A DNA stretch of 64,000 nucleotides from Symsagittifera roscoffensis (GCF_963678635.1 NC_087068.1:40139649-40203648); one strand, 5' to 3'. Counted from the first letter of the stretch, positions 10,970 to 22,540 are shown. Program-made: numbers and translations. Notes: generated from the sequence alone by a model not told the origin.

Positions 10970-12370
10970 ATTTGATAATATCTAAAGAAATGTAAATTCT
11001 AGCCAAACTTCCTCATTGTTTTTTTTTTCAAATCAACAGTCTAATTGTTGTCAAAAATGAGAGCTACATTGTTGGATTTTTTTATATGGACAACATTTTT
11101 ATGATGATTGAATTCTCAACTTAGTTTTTCCCTAAGTTGTTTTTCATTTCAAGCGTCATTAATAAAAACTACCTGAAAAGTGTTTTCAGAAGTTTATTTT
11201 CGATTACCTTACAATAATTAACCATTGAAAATGGTAAAACAAAGAGCGAGCTGGTCATAATGTGCCTGAGTTTTGTCAAGAGAAACGAAACAAAAGTCGA
11301 GAACAGACAAAACAATGTTCGAAAAGAAAACATATCGAGCGGAAAACATATCGAGCGACGTCAAGGAAATCAAAAGGGTCCAATCATACAAGTGTGGACC
11401 ACAGATATATTCAAAATTTTTTGATGTAGCAGTTTGAGTACTTCGAAAAACATATATTTTTTGGATTATCAAGTATTCGTCGATACGGTCGAAACAACAA
11501 ATTTTGATCGACACTCTCTAAAAGGGAGTCGAATCTTTTTTTTTCGAGAATGCTGGATCCCTCCCAATGTAGCCCATCTTCAAATATTTAAAGTTCGAAG
11601 CTTTAAAAGGACAATCATAACCCGAGGTTTCAAAAATAAACAAAATCCCATGACTATTCTATGTTCCTTCCTTTCTATCTACACATACTCTGAAGCAATA
11701 AGATTTTTGGAACTTGAATTTTTTCAGTTAATATTCACTAACTTTACTCTTTCGAAATCCCTATTTCAAATTTCATAATTTCGAGTTCTCTATTCCAATA
11801 AATCAGCAAGCTTTTTTGGGGGAGAAAGGTTGCAAAATCCTTTCCTGAAAACTTTGACCCAGCCAAACACCGAGGGATTCTTTGATTAATTTTGAATATT
11901 TTTCAAAGGGCGTCTTTGTACTTGACATCAAGAATAGTTAAGAGGTGTGAAGAGGAAAAGTTCGGTAAATGAGTCTTATTTTGAGGAGTACAGGTACGTG
12001 ACTCATTCTACGACACGAGGCAAGTATCTGCTATTACGTAATTTTAAACACCTAGCTCGTTTAGCAGTGAATATACCCGTATAAAAGTACCTAACCCATT
12101 TTGAAATTTACTTCACTCCACCTTCGCCTCATAATTCAACTTCTGAACATTCAAAATTGGCTGCTCCCGATCACTCCAAGTCTTCTGGCTTTTAGGCGCT
12201 AAGGGACTTCTTCGTCAGTCGACCGAAGAGGTCACCACCCCTCATCCCCTAACAAACCTAAGCCATCTGTTCCTCTGATCCTATACCTGATCTTCAAGGC
12301 TCTTAGCATCATTTGCTCATTCAACCTCCATACGAAAAACGAAACTCTTTCTTTATTTATCTCCACAATA
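10970..12370. other. intergenic, nothing recognised
   Basis: AT-rich, with a 114-codon plus-strand frame (11434-11778) that has no recognisable domain and overlaps a 98-codon minus-strand frame. I cannot call either one a gene. Composition becomes less AT-rich from about 12,120. Confidence 0.3.
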
Positions 12371-12958
12371 AAGTCTATGCTGATGCTGGAAAATTGGGTG
12401 ATGTACAAACTGAGGCCCGAACGAGCAGAAATCTTGCCATAGTTTCAAAGGCTTAAGCCTACCTCAGACAAACTGTTAACATCAATTTGTTTGATTTTGT
12501 TCCCCTTGAAATTTATAGAACGCTACATTGGAGCACTTTCTTAATGTGTTCAAGTGCGCAAGCAGCTGTCCCATATCAAAAATAAGAAGGTGCAAACTAG
12601 GAAAGCTTTGGTTTTCTGTTCCCAATGTTTGAAGACGTGCGTCAGGATGACTTCCCCAGCAAGTTCAAAGTTTTCAAAGCATGAGGCTCTTCCTCTGTAC
12701 AACGATAAGCCAGAAACATTGAGAGCTGATCTGAGTGTCACAAAGCCAGAAGACCAGATTTTTTGCGTTGCTCTTGCACTGCTGATTGCTCCTTACATAC
12801 AGAAAGATAAGGAAATCCATGTCGCAGTTATCAATGACAAATTTGCCGCAAAATTTTTTAACTATTTTTTATTCAAAAAGTTAATTTTGGTTTTGTTAAC
12901 TTTTCATTGCTTTTGTCTACCTTTTCTCAATCTGTCCATCTTCCTCAAAAATTCTTAG
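12371..12958 (+). pseudogene. possible decayed gene, unidentified
   Basis: Between 12,371 and 12,860 protein-like reading switches between two frames (for example KLGDVQTEARTSRNLA near 12,390 and KPEDQIFCVALALLIAPYI near 12,745), each closed by stops. The longest intact piece is 12554-12958, 134 codons, whose last 40 codons are low-complexity Phe/Leu. This pattern fits a frameshifted gene or domesticated element. I recognise no domain. Confidence 0.25.
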
Positions 12959-13173
12959 ATCCTCTCCTGTCTATATCCAATTTATGAATATATTTGCTAG
13001 ATTTTTTCAATGCCGTCATTATCATTTTTTTAAAATTTGACAGCATTGGATAAAGTTTTGATTGATGAAAAATCTTGAAGGTACCAGTCTGCCCTCTCCG
13101 CTTCAGACTAGAAGTGAAAGTTATAGCCAGCATACTCCCTGCCTCCCCCACTTTTTGAGTTAACTATTATGGG

Positions 13174-13539
13174 CAAATATAGGGGGGGGGACGCCCCCTT
13201 TCAGTGATTTGACCTCCTGCTGACCCAAAGGGTCCCCCTTTGGTACCTTTTAAGAAAACCATTTTTGGCCGACCGACCCTAAAATTTTTCTAAAAGCGCC
13301 TTTGGCGCCAATATCAACTATTTTTTAGGGGGGAGCGCGCCGAAAATACGCGATTTTTAGGTCATAATTTCCCAAAAAATGCCTAAATGCCTTTTTTGGA
13401 CTATTTTTCAAAATTTTGCCAGCGGCGTAGAAAATTTGTAAAAAAAAGGTCGACCGACAAAATTTTTGAAAATTTTTTGAAATCCCGCACAAACCCCCCC
13501 CCCCCCCTCCTCCTCGAGAAAACCCTAGGTCCGCCCCTG
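13174..13539. mobile_element. non-autonomous hAT-type element, copy 1
   Basis: A 366-bp element whose right end is TCCGCCCCTG, the complement of the CAGGGGCGGA terminus common in hAT transposons. The left end is mutated. Flanks ATTATGGG (13166-13173) and ATTATGAG (13540-13547) make an 8-bp target duplication with one mismatch, as expected for hAT. The interior (GGTCGACC..., GCGCGC..., GACCCTTTGGG-like blocks) matches the copy at 50137-50567 in the opposite orientation. It encodes no transposase. Confidence 0.8.
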
Positions 13540-13752
13540 ATTATGAGGACTATATTTTGCCGGTATTGTAATGGAAAAGACCCGCAATGTCTGCCAAACT
13601 TGTATATGCGGAACAAAAAAATGATATTTTTTGACTGTGAAAAATCTGGATGTTTGAGTAATTCAATAATCACAGCCTTCGCGAGCCATCAAAACGGATT
13701 GTGAAATAATGACATTTTTTTGTCAACAATCATTTGAAACTGTAGCACCAGA

Positions 13753-14162
13753 TGAGTTATAACCGATGTGGTTAACTCATAGAGTAATTTCGGATAGGGT
13801 ACACCGTCTGCTCGTCACGCTATCTTATTTTCGGCCGGATAGATTCGTGCAACTTCTTAGTCTAATACCGATCCTAATCTTACTCTTATATCTACTAGTC
13901 TCAGGGTGTTTAACTAGTCTCTGCTAGGCTCAATAGATCTAGAGTATACTGGCTTATTGCAACTGCTGAAGTTCTCTTGGAGAGGCAACTAATTTCTAAG
14001 TTAAATTCAAATCTCTCTGGTGCTGAAATTATAAGTAATTTCAGCACTTACAAATAAGTGGGTTGTTAGTTAGGTGGATTATGATTGGTTAATATTAAAT
14101 ATTTTACAGTGGTAAAATATCCAATTTATCCAATTATAAAATGTAGTTTAGATCAGGTTCCA
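13753..14162 (-). mobile_element. LTR of the giant element family, isolated, reverse orientation
   Basis: A 410-bp copy, by eye about 95% identical, of the LTR at 22114-22523, on the opposite strand. On the + strand it starts TGAGTT and ends GTTCCA. It is not flanked by a visible 4-bp target duplication. Just outside its 3' end (reading on the minus strand) the first bases of the giant element's interior, TCTGGTGC, are still present, so it seems to be a 5' LTR cut off just inside the element, not a simple recombinant solo LTR. Confidence 0.9.
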
Positions 14163-15007
14163 CATTCAACAAAGTTCACTGTCTTTGACAAGGTCAACGT
14201 CTTTGTCGGTGATCTTGAGATTTAAAACAAGAGTTTCACTCGTTTCATCAGAGGCCGAGCTCTGTTAAACGAGCAAAAACTGGAATTATGCAGAATTTTT
14301 ATGCAGCAAGTCAAGAGGAATCTTTCAAGAACATATGTCAACTTTTTTGCTGAAAAATGACTTACTCGCGCGCAGAATTTAGCACTGGCTATAAAGTCTA
14401 TACTCTGGTAGACCTTTAGTCAATTTTAAGTTCAAAACTTTTCCGACCCGGTCGAGGCAAATCTTGACCACGAATTTTTTCTCTTAATTGTTTTCTGAAC
14501 GAAATCGGAACTTATCATTTTCAGTTTGGAACTTATCAGTTTTAGCGAGTATTTTCAATTTTCATTATCTTTCTGGCTCGCTCGACTTTGCTCGCCATCG
14601 AAGCTTGTCGCATAGTTTTTAATTTTAATTTTTGTAGTAGAACTGCTTCTGGCCTTATCCATTATTCATAGCTCTCTACAATTTAAAACCAAAAGGTTGA
14701 CAAAAGTTTTAGAAAATCACGTTTTTTCCGCAACATATCGACAAAAATGCGGCTCGAACTTTTTTTTCCAAATAGTCAAACTTACAAGTTTCAAACTCTT
14801 TTTTCAAAATCAAATTTCAATTGTTCATGTTTTTTACTGAATGATCAACATCATCACACAGGTGTAGCCTAGTATCCTTCAGGAAAACCCTTCGGCAAAA
14901 AACTAAATTTATTGGGTTTCATTGTTTTTTTTAATGAATTCAACTTACAAGTGTGAGAAGAAGCTGAAAGAGTCTTAAATCTTAATTTCAAATCATTTTA
15001 TTTTTCA
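14163..15007. other. intergenic, nothing recognised
   Basis: AT-rich with no long frame. It ends in a pyrimidine-rich tract that may be the acceptor region of the exon at 15008. Confidence 0.3.
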
Positions 15008-15190
15008 GCACAGAACCGAGTCACGACGGCGACCGAGATGATGAGGAACGCTTCTCCCGAAGAAATACAGGAACTCATTCTCAATATGGTCCAATTTGGG
15101 ACACTTGAGGACAACTTGAATCATGCATCTGCTCTCATGCGTTGCGTTGCGGACCAGTCCAAGGGCCAAGGGATGATTCAAAGCTCTCTT
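15008..15190 (+). CDS. putative internal exon, unidentified
   Basis: A TTTATTTTTCAG acceptor at about 14998-15009 is followed by sequence richer in GC than its surroundings. The frame containing ATGATGAGGAAC reads as a natural amphipathic helix-rich segment (SPEEIQELILNMVQ near 15,055), continuing to about 15,185 before it runs into a T-tract. A second frame (SHDGDRDDEERF near 15,020) is also plausible for the first 80 bases, so the phase is uncertain. The product is unknown. It may belong to the same gene as the ankyrin-like segment at 15392. Confidence 0.4.
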
Positions 15191-15391
15191 TCCTTCTTTT
15201 TTTTCCATAATAATACTTTGAAACTATCACAAGGTCTGATTATACAGAAAAAGCACATGCGCTAAAAAAAGGCTATTCCAATCATAACTGGTCTTAATAT
15301 TTAGCCTGCTAACGCGTCGAAAGGAGGAAAAAGATCTTGATCCAAGATCCAAACGCAACCAATAATGTGACGTTGGTTGATAACTCGGTAA

Positions 15392-15480
15392 ATGCTACGG
15401 GAGGACACAACATCGGATCTCGGCCGAACCGTTCTTCATATAGCAGCAGCAGTCGCTCGTCAAACTCCTCTGGATCAAGT
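15392..15480 (+). CDS. putative exon with an ankyrin-like repeat
   Basis: The open segment contains DLGRTVLHIAAAVARQTPL, which matches the GRTxLHxAA core of an ankyrin repeat, and stops at a donor-like CAA|GTAAAA at about 15,480. A CTGCTGCAG acceptor 45 bases later could give another exon. An in-frame stop lies directly upstream of the first ATG, so the exon's left border is unresolved. Ankyrin repeats are protein-interaction modules. Nothing here says what the partner is. It could be a pseudogene. Confidence 0.4.
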
Positions 15481-15904
15481 AAAACTTATTTTATTTGTTT
15501 TGAGTTATAGCTCCTCCACCTGCTGCAGTCGGAAAGGAACTATGGCGTACATTGTGCTTTTAAGAGTCAATGAACGTATAGTGAAGACTATATATAGGCC
15601 GTGATGATCTAAATTTTCGGCTTTGTTACAGGAAAAAGCTCTTAAGTTTGTCCATGCTCAAATTAGCGGTTTGAAATGTGATTTCTTTTAAATTCAAGTT
15701 GAATTCCTTTGAATAAAGGCAAAATCGACTATCGAACAGCAAAGTGTAAAAATCTTATAAAGCGTGAACAACTAGTTTTAAATTTTAATTTTCAGATTTT
15801 TCAGCGGAACAAAACTCATGACTTAAGTTGAATACAAAATTTTTTAAGAAAATAGTCATAGAAACAAAAAGTTCTTTTCCCCAAATTTCGAACAATACCC
15901 CGGG

Positions 15905-16830
15905 TTGGAGTGCACAGAAGAAAAATGCTTATCATGCATTTTCATGTGCAAAGCCTATGGAAAAAATGCTTATCGTACAATATTCATACAAATTTAAAGT
16001 GTTTTAAAAATTTTTAATGAATATATTTGGTCTATTTGCCTCTTTTGAAGCTTTGTGGCCATTAAAAAAAGAATCTAAAATTTTCGATGGAAAAAAGTTT
16101 ATCGTACAACTTTCATGCATGAAAATTTATAAGATAATCAATTTGTAATAGAAAAAAAGTTTTCAGAGCTCGTCAAGAAACGTGTCTGGGTAACTTCAAA
16201 ACAAAATTAATTAATTATATCTAACACAGAAGGCATTTTGAAAATCAAAAACATAATTTTAATTTTGGTCGTAATCATGCTCATCATAAAGTTTTCATAA
16301 ATGAAAATTGTATGATATGCTTTTTTTCATAAGCAAAAGCACAAATTTGAGATGAAAAGTTTTTAACCCTTTTTGGTTGCTAATTTCTTTCTGTGCTCTC
16401 AAACAGAAAAAAAAACTTTAAAAAGCTTGAATGCATAATTTGGTTTTTTGTGTTTATAGCGTAGTCCAGGATGATTTTTTCACACAAAGAACCCAAAAAT
16501 TACAAAAAAAAGCTTTTTTTTTGTAAACATGATTTTTGTTTTTTTGTTTCATTAGCTAAGATAAAAATAAATTGTAATAAAAGGCATTTTTCCTCAACCG
16601 TCATAAATTGTGAACCAAAAATTGTCTAGCCATATCAAAATGTTAAATTTTTGGTATAACATTCTATGTGAAAACATTAAAATTAACTTAAATGGCTAGA
16701 ATCACTATTTAAATGCAATAATCACTTAAATGCAATAAATCGGGGTTGAATTCTCGGGAACTACTTTTTTGCGCGTCTTTAATTTAATGATAAGCATTTT
16801 TTGTCAACCACAGACATAAAAACTTGAGTA
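15905..16830. repeat. cluster of inverted repeats, possible fold-back element
   Basis: The motif AAAAATGCTTATCAT occurs near 15,925 and in reverse complement near 16,790. TGCACAGAA near 15,912 is mirrored by TTCTGTGC near 16,390. Several internal palindromic stretches (CTTTCATGCATGAAA near 16,110; CATAAAGTTTTCATAAATG near 16,285) suggest one or two nested fold-back elements. I could not find target duplications, so the borders are approximate. Confidence 0.4.
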
Positions 16831-17446
16831 AGGTTTTTTGTTTTTCTAATCTATCGAAACGCTTTGGCTCTACTTGCTTGCTAATGAAAATTTAGACAAA
16901 AAAATTAGTTAGATTTTTTTTGAAGACTTGAAATTAGTCATCGATTTACTATTAGAAATGAAATACATTATTACTCCATTTGAAATTTAAGTTCAGTGAT
17001 TGATTTTTTGTTTCTTTTGGGGTAATTTGGTATTTTTTGTTCCGAGTTGCAAGTGGAGGAATTTGTCGTCAGTTGTGTTTTGTTTCACTTTACCAGGCAC
17101 GGACAATTTTCCTTCGATATTACATTATTTGGAACATAAGGTAACTAAAAACAAAAATAACAGGTTACTATGCAAGCAGCAACAACGATTTATATGATAT
17201 CACGTGTGGCTACTTTCGAACTTTTTTTTATTTGTCAAAATCTAGCCGAAATGATCTTAAGCTAATCCATAACTAACAGCCTTCATATCGAAGTTATCAT
17301 CAGAATTACAATTAAAATACCAATTAAGGTATGAGCTCTCCATAGAATCCGAACGTTTTGGCTATGGATCTGTAGGTAACGTTGTTTAAGAGAAACAACT
17401 GATCATAAATCTGAATTCACTTCTTCTGGGCATTGTTATTCAGCCA
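16831..17446. other. intergenic, nothing recognised
   Basis: AT-rich. The 65-codon frame at 17000-17197 has no recognisable feature. Confidence 0.3.
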
Positions 17447-17572
17447 TGAGGTCTTGCCTATCAGCGGTCAAGGACATCATTCTGTTTTATGATAAAAAAA
17501 ATAATAAAAATTTTACATTATAGAAAAATGTAAATACTTCGAATTGGTTCATGCCAATCTGGCCGGATAAAA

Positions 17573-18798
17573 TTTCTCCATGAGCAATTAAACTGATTTT
17601 ATCGTCACGATGGGACCAAAATTTTGAGTTTTAAAGTCCCTTTTCTCTTCAAAGGTTTCTTTTTGACTGCTTCTTGTGGTTGTGATGTGATGATCGCATT
17701 GCCCTTCGCTATTACTGTTTCTGATTATGTTGTTGTCGCGGGGCTGTCTGATTATTGCCTACCGTCTTTTTGGGGATCTCCGCCCGGGAGGTCAAGTCAA
17801 TAATTTTTACGATTTCCCTATCCTTCTTTTTAAGTTTAAGGGTTTCTAGAAACACAATGAGGAAACAATTTCTGGGGAAACTTGTTTAAATCCATCTCCT
17901 GTATGAAACTTTTGATCTTTGTGTTGCCTGGGTTGTTTTTTACCCGCTCTTCTGTTCTGGAAACGTGATTTAAAACGTTTTGGGCGAGTTTATAGCATTG
18001 ATTGGTATTGGGTTCCTCAATGCTGATGTTAGCGTGGCCCGTCTGTCGGAGCTGACTTTCTTATCGATTCAGAACTTTCTGAATGTTGTGGTGGCGGTGG
18101 TGTCATTTTATCTTGCGTTTGGGAGATCGTGCCGTGATGTTTGATGTTGCGGATGACCATCCGGCGCTGGATGAAGCGTCTGTTTTTTGGTCCTTTGTTG
18201 GTCAGCGTGTTTTAACGTCATTCTCCGGGCTGGTCTGGGTTTTGGTTTTCCTCCTGTCCCCTTTCCTCTTTGTGACTTCGCCCTACGCTTCTTCTCTCCA
18301 TGGACTCCTTAGCTTCTTCGTCCTTCGTCCGTTGTTGTTGTTCTATCCGAGCTAATTTCTTGGGCAACCCTGTTTTTTTGTCTTCCCGGAACATTTCAAG
18401 TTTTGGGACATTTGGTTGTTCGATGTGAAAAAAACGTAAGCATGGTCCGGTTCTTCTAGGCAACTTGTATGCGACACGGCCGCTTAGTCGAGAGGGTCTG
18501 CGTGGGGTTTTTACTTTTGGGTTCAGTACAAATGCGACACTGCTATTTTCTTAGTAGGCGAGGTTGTTTTCTGTTTATTTGCACGCAGGCTGTGTGTGAT
18601 TTGTACGTTAGAATTCTACAGTCTTTTGTTTTGTCTTTTTGCTCAAATGTTTTCGGGTTCCCAACATTAGCAGCGCTACGGACTGTTTTCGGCCTACCTG
18701 TTGTTAATATTTTTTTATGTAATTGTCCACCTGTTTTTGTGTTGCCTTGTATCTTAGATTTAATGCTGCCTTTTCCCTTTTTAGTGAATATCTTGTTT
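17573..18798 (-). other. 3' part of the minus-strand gypsy element, unassigned
   Basis: On the minus strand there are two charged, low-complexity open pieces (18543-18872, Lys-rich; 18218-18463, Glu/Arg/Lys-rich). They would lie after the integrase, where gypsy elements carry a variable C-terminal tail. No envelope features (signal peptide, transmembrane helix) are seen. Confidence 0.35.
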
Positions 18799-19146
18799 TC
18801 ACACATGTGTTGCTTTCCGTCGATGTGGATTAACTTCCTTTTGGAGACAAATCGAGGGTCTAGCAGGTTCATCAGTGGTCGTTTCGTAATTTTGACTTCG
18901 CTCTCTGTCCAGCATTAAAGGTCGTGCATAATTTCTGGTTAAAGTGGCGGATTTGTCAAGTTTTTCGATATAAACAAGCGTGTTTTCCAATTTTAGGTTG
19001 TTTAGGAGTGAGCTCGTTGTGACTATGTTTGATGGTGGTGTGCTGGACGTTCGGCCCGTGTGGGCTGAGAAAGGGGATATTTTTGTTGTTTTCTGTTGTG
19101 TTATTCTCAATGTTCTTATTGTTTTGGCTACTTCCGAGGCTAGCAT
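18799..19146 (-). pseudogene. pol: integrase C-terminal remnant
   Basis: The minus-strand frame contains TLRITQQKTTKISPFSAHTGR followed by a TPPSNI-like block, which matches the end of the integrase core in many gypsy elements (SPFExHxGR...TPLSN). The zinc finger and catalytic D, D, E residues that should precede it are not visible. The 161-codon frame immediately upstream (19160-19645) is Ser/Thr/Gln-rich and does not look like integrase, so the core was probably deleted or replaced. Confidence 0.5.
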
Positions 19147-19993
19147 TTATGGGGTGTTATTACTGTCTACTCGCATAACCCTCAACCTGAATTTCATTCG
19201 TACTGTTTGTTGGCCTCAACTGTGAGTTCCGATTGAGATTGCATATCGTTGCACGTCTGTAGTGTTGTCGTTTGTATTGTGGATTCTCAATTTTCTGACT
19301 CGGTGACTCCGTTTGAAATTTTTTTGCTCCAATCGTTTTATCGAGGTTATCCGTGTTGCTGGTGTTCTGGCTGCTTGTCCAGTCGGGTGTGGTTCTTTGA
19401 TTTGCCCCTTTTGAATCTGAATTTTGAGCTGGTGTATTCTCAGATATTACTATTTTTGGAAAGTTTGGTGTTTTTCTACATGGAATTACTTCTCTGGCGT
19501 CTTGTATTACCGAAGGAGAGTTTGTTGTCCGAGATGACGGGCTTGTTCTCGTAGATTGGGTTTTCCGTCGTTCACATGTTGTCATTTGAGTCCCTCTATG
19601 CCAGCGTGAGTCTGATAGACATTCCTCCCGGAATCTTCTTTCCAAGTGCTTTCAACTTTGTGTCCTCTGGGCCTTACGTTTGACGAACTGTCCCCTCCTC
19701 TGGTCCGTGCATAGGCCTTTACGGTTTTTCATTTCATTGTTTCGTCGTCTCATTGTTGTATCCGCAATTTCTGGTGTTGAAACACAATTGACAATATTAT
19801 GTATATTTCTCAAGTTTTTCTGCTGTTTTTTACGAGTGCAATTGATCGATTGATTGTTTTTCTGATTTGGATGACCGCTGCTGTTATGTTTGGAATATTT
19901 AAAGTGCCTTTGACTTGGCAATTCAGCTGTTGCGTTCCTTTTATATTCTGCATGCTTTTTGACCAGCCGGTCTTCTCTGATTGGCCAAACGGT

Positions 19994-20340
19994 TCAAATG
20001 ACGTTGTCAATCAATTCAATGTTTGAGATAAAAGAGATAATTGACGCAACAACAAGTTCCTTATGAAACTTGCTTGAGGGTAGCGCTAATCTTGGCCGGT
20101 TTCTGGACATATAGTCAATTAGCCTATAATAGTTTTCTGCTAAATTTTGGATATCGAAAGTAAATGGTATCAATCTGTCGATCCACCAAGTGAGCCTACT
20201 TCCGCTAATCTTTGATTGTTCGCTGGCGTTCAACGCGCTTTTACCGAGTACTTCTCCTCTGGTGAGTTCAGGAATCTTGAAGCTAATGCCATTGCTACCC
20301 AACCTGTGTCTGTGTTTTGCTCTGACGCAGAACCTAACCC
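19994..20340 (-). pseudogene. pol: RNase H remnant
   Basis: A minus-strand open piece (19994-20302) directly after the reverse transcriptase contains GSRLTWWIDRL and a DYMSR motif equivalent to the D-x-L-S-R that ends gypsy RNase H domains. The piece continues for about 35 residues toward the expected integrase start. Confidence 0.6.
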
Positions 20341-21350
20341 AAAGTAGAGGCGTCTAATAGTCTCCGAGTATCTAAATGTTGGTTGAATTCTTTACTTTCA
20401 GTTATTTCAGATACGAGTTTTAGAATACTTTGTAATGCAGATGTATGCTCCGGCTTCCAGTCTAGTGTTTTATGTTTTTCTGAAGTTTTTAGCTGTGATT
20501 TTAGTGTAGACGCCGTTTTTGCGAGATTTGGAATGTATCGGGTGAGGTGGTGTATTGACCCCATGAAATTTTTAATTGTTCAATTGTTTTTGATGGTGAG
20601 AACTTGAGGGTTGCCTCTGTTTTTCATCTTAGTGGTATTTTAAATTCGCGGCCTATTTTATAGCCCAACCACCCGGTTTGGTCGCATGCGAAATTGCATA
20701 TCTCCATTGAGAACTTTAAATTTTCATCATTCAGTTTCTTTGGTATTTTATTTGAAAAGTTTTTGTATGTATCTTTATGACATTTTGTTGCAATCAGTAA
20801 GTCATCAAGATAAGCAATAGTGTTTTCACATTTTGTTAGTGTGAGATCTATGGCTTTTTGGACTTCTGCATGAATGTTTATGAGACCATAGAATCCCGTT
20901 TGGAAATGAAATTTTCCTGTCGCTTTCCCCCATCAGACTGAAATTGCACTGGTTTTATGTTTCCTTATCCAATGGGATTTTGAATATGCGTATCGTAAGC
21001 CAAGAGTTGTGAAAAACCCAAGAGTTCTGCCTTGATGATTTGTGCAATGTTGTCCATTAAGAGTCCAATTTTGGGTATATGTTATTTGTTTTTGTGTTTG
21101 AATTTAATTATTTTTTTTTGGAATCTAGCGCAAGTTAGACTGTTTGGTCCTTTTTGAACGTTAAAACGATCGGGCTGACGAATTGTTTGTCCAAACATTT
21201 GTCTAGTTTTTTGATATTGATTTCTGAGGTCTCTTTTACGTTTTTATGCTTCTGTTTCTCCAGTGATCTCAACTTCGTAGGTCGGTTCTGCTGTTTTTTG
21301 CATGGGACGTTTGGCTCCTTACAAATTTCTTACCTCTATTCCATCTTTGG
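20334..21350 (-). pseudogene. pol: reverse transcriptase remnant of the minus-strand gypsy element
   Basis: On the minus strand the YLDD catalytic motif (within IAYLDDLL) is encoded at 20801-20815, preceded by FYGLIN-like thumb/palm sequence and followed by GWLGYKI-like sequence near 20,680. A 76-codon open piece at 20334-20564 carries the connection segment, MGSIHHLTRYIPNLAK, ending in the DAS start of RNase H. It copied the element's RNA into DNA when intact. Stops break the frame at several points. Confidence 0.75.
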
Positions 21351-21540
21351 CAAAAACGACAATCTGCATCCTTTCAGCCCACTTTGGTCTTGCATATGAG
21401 GTCTTGCACACATGAGGTCTTGCCTATCAGAAGCCAAGGCCATCATTCCAGTTTATGACAAATTAAAAAAATGATAAATTTACAGTACAGATAAATATAC
21501 GTACTTCGTATTGGTTCATGCCAATACGGCCGCATGACAT

Positions 21541-22109
21541 GTATAATCAGATTAATTTTTTGGCGTCCTTGACCTTGGTTCATAGTGTGCACAAATATTA
21601 ACAATTTCTACGTTCTAGTTTTGCACTAAAAAGAATGACATGCAAATGAGTGACAATTATTGGACACTTACAATCAATTGTTTCCAAATAAGTCTAGTTA
21701 CAGAATTGATTACGCAAATTATTTACCGCAATTCTTTATTATTTTCAGTTTTTTAAAGAGCTAACAAGAAAGTTCTATAGATTTAGATTGGTTTATAGAC
21801 ATAGATTGGCCTTTACTTTGGAAAAGTTTCGATTACACCGTCCTGGAAAATTTGTAATCTATTATTTATTGGAACAATTTTCGCTTTTTTTGCAATCATT
21901 TATTTTGCGAGCTTTTAATGGGCATGTCAATACCTGGCGGAAAAGAGCAATTACTAATTCATAGTTACTCTTCTTCACGTCGGAATAATCGGAATATTAA
22001 TTATAATTCAGATAAATATCTCGGCTTTCTTAACCTCAGTGGTTCATAAACTGCAAAGTGGTTCAAAAGAACTTTTTTTGTTCTTATATTTTTGAACTAT
22101 AAGGAATGG
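21541..22109. repeat. old dispersed repeat left of the giant element
   Basis: The block at about 21,690-21,870 (ATTACGCAAATTATTTACC..., TATAGATTTAGATTGGTTTATA...) is a diverged match, in the same orientation, to 42,590-42,740. It is non-coding. Confidence 0.45.
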
Positions 22110-22113
22110 CTTG

Positions 22114-22523
22114 TGGAACTTGATCTAAACTATATTTTATGATTGGATAAATTAGATATTTTACCACTGTAAAGTATTTAATATTAACCAATCATGATCC
22201 ATCTAACTAACAACCCACTTATTTGGAAGTGCTGAAATTACATGTAATTTCAGCACCAGAGAGATTTGAATTTAACTTAGAAATTAGTTGCCTCTCCAAG
22301 AGAACTTCAGCAGCCGCAACAAACCAGTATACCCTAGATCTATTGAGCCTAGCAGAGACTAGTTAAACACCCTGAGACTAGTAAGTATAAGAGTAAGATT
22401 AGGATCGGTATTAGACTAAGAAGTTGCACGAATCTATCCGGCCGAAAATAAGATAGCGTGACGAGCAGACGGTGTACCCTATCCGAAATTACTCTATGAG
22501 TTAACCACATCGGTCATAACTCA
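22114..22523 (+). repeat. 5' LTR of the giant element
   Basis: 410 bp, TGGAAC...AACTCA. It contains a 28-bp perfect palindrome at 22229-22256 (GTGCTGAAATTA, CATG, and the complement). The sequence CTAGTAAGTAT near 22,378 could act as a splice donor in the transcript. The promoter and poly(A) signals cannot be placed with confidence. Confidence 0.95.
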
Positions 22524-22525
22524 TC

Positions 22526-22540
22526 TGGTGCGACCATAAG
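22526..22540 (+). promoter_or_regulatory. candidate primer-binding site
   Basis: Two bases after the 5' LTR the sequence TGGTGCGACCATAAG begins with TGG, as expected for pairing to the CCA end of a tRNA. I could not assign the tRNA. Scanning the 3' ends of the host's tRNAs for a match to this sequence would decide it. Confidence 0.6.

Larger units (their letters stand above)
17447..21540 (-). mobile_element. decayed Ty3/gypsy retroelement, minus strand
   Basis: A direct repeat of about 125 bp (17447-17572 and 21413-21540, each beginning TGAGGTCTTGCC on the + strand and ending around CCAATxxGGCCG) brackets minus-strand sequence with reverse transcriptase, RNase H and the end of an integrase. 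These repeats are the probable LTRs, with TG...CA ends. The reverse transcriptase starts almost directly inside the upstream LTR, so Gag and protease are missing, and no integrase core is visible. Many stops and frame changes make it inactive. It is a different family from both the giant element and the element at 44.6-49.9 kb. Confidence 0.7.

Noticed and set aside
13753-22523. One large transposon with ~410-bp terminal inverted repeats
   Set aside because: The two inverted copies are LTRs of the giant element family. The right one belongs to the full element 22114-41082, which has its own target duplication, and the DNA between them holds an unrelated gypsy relic.
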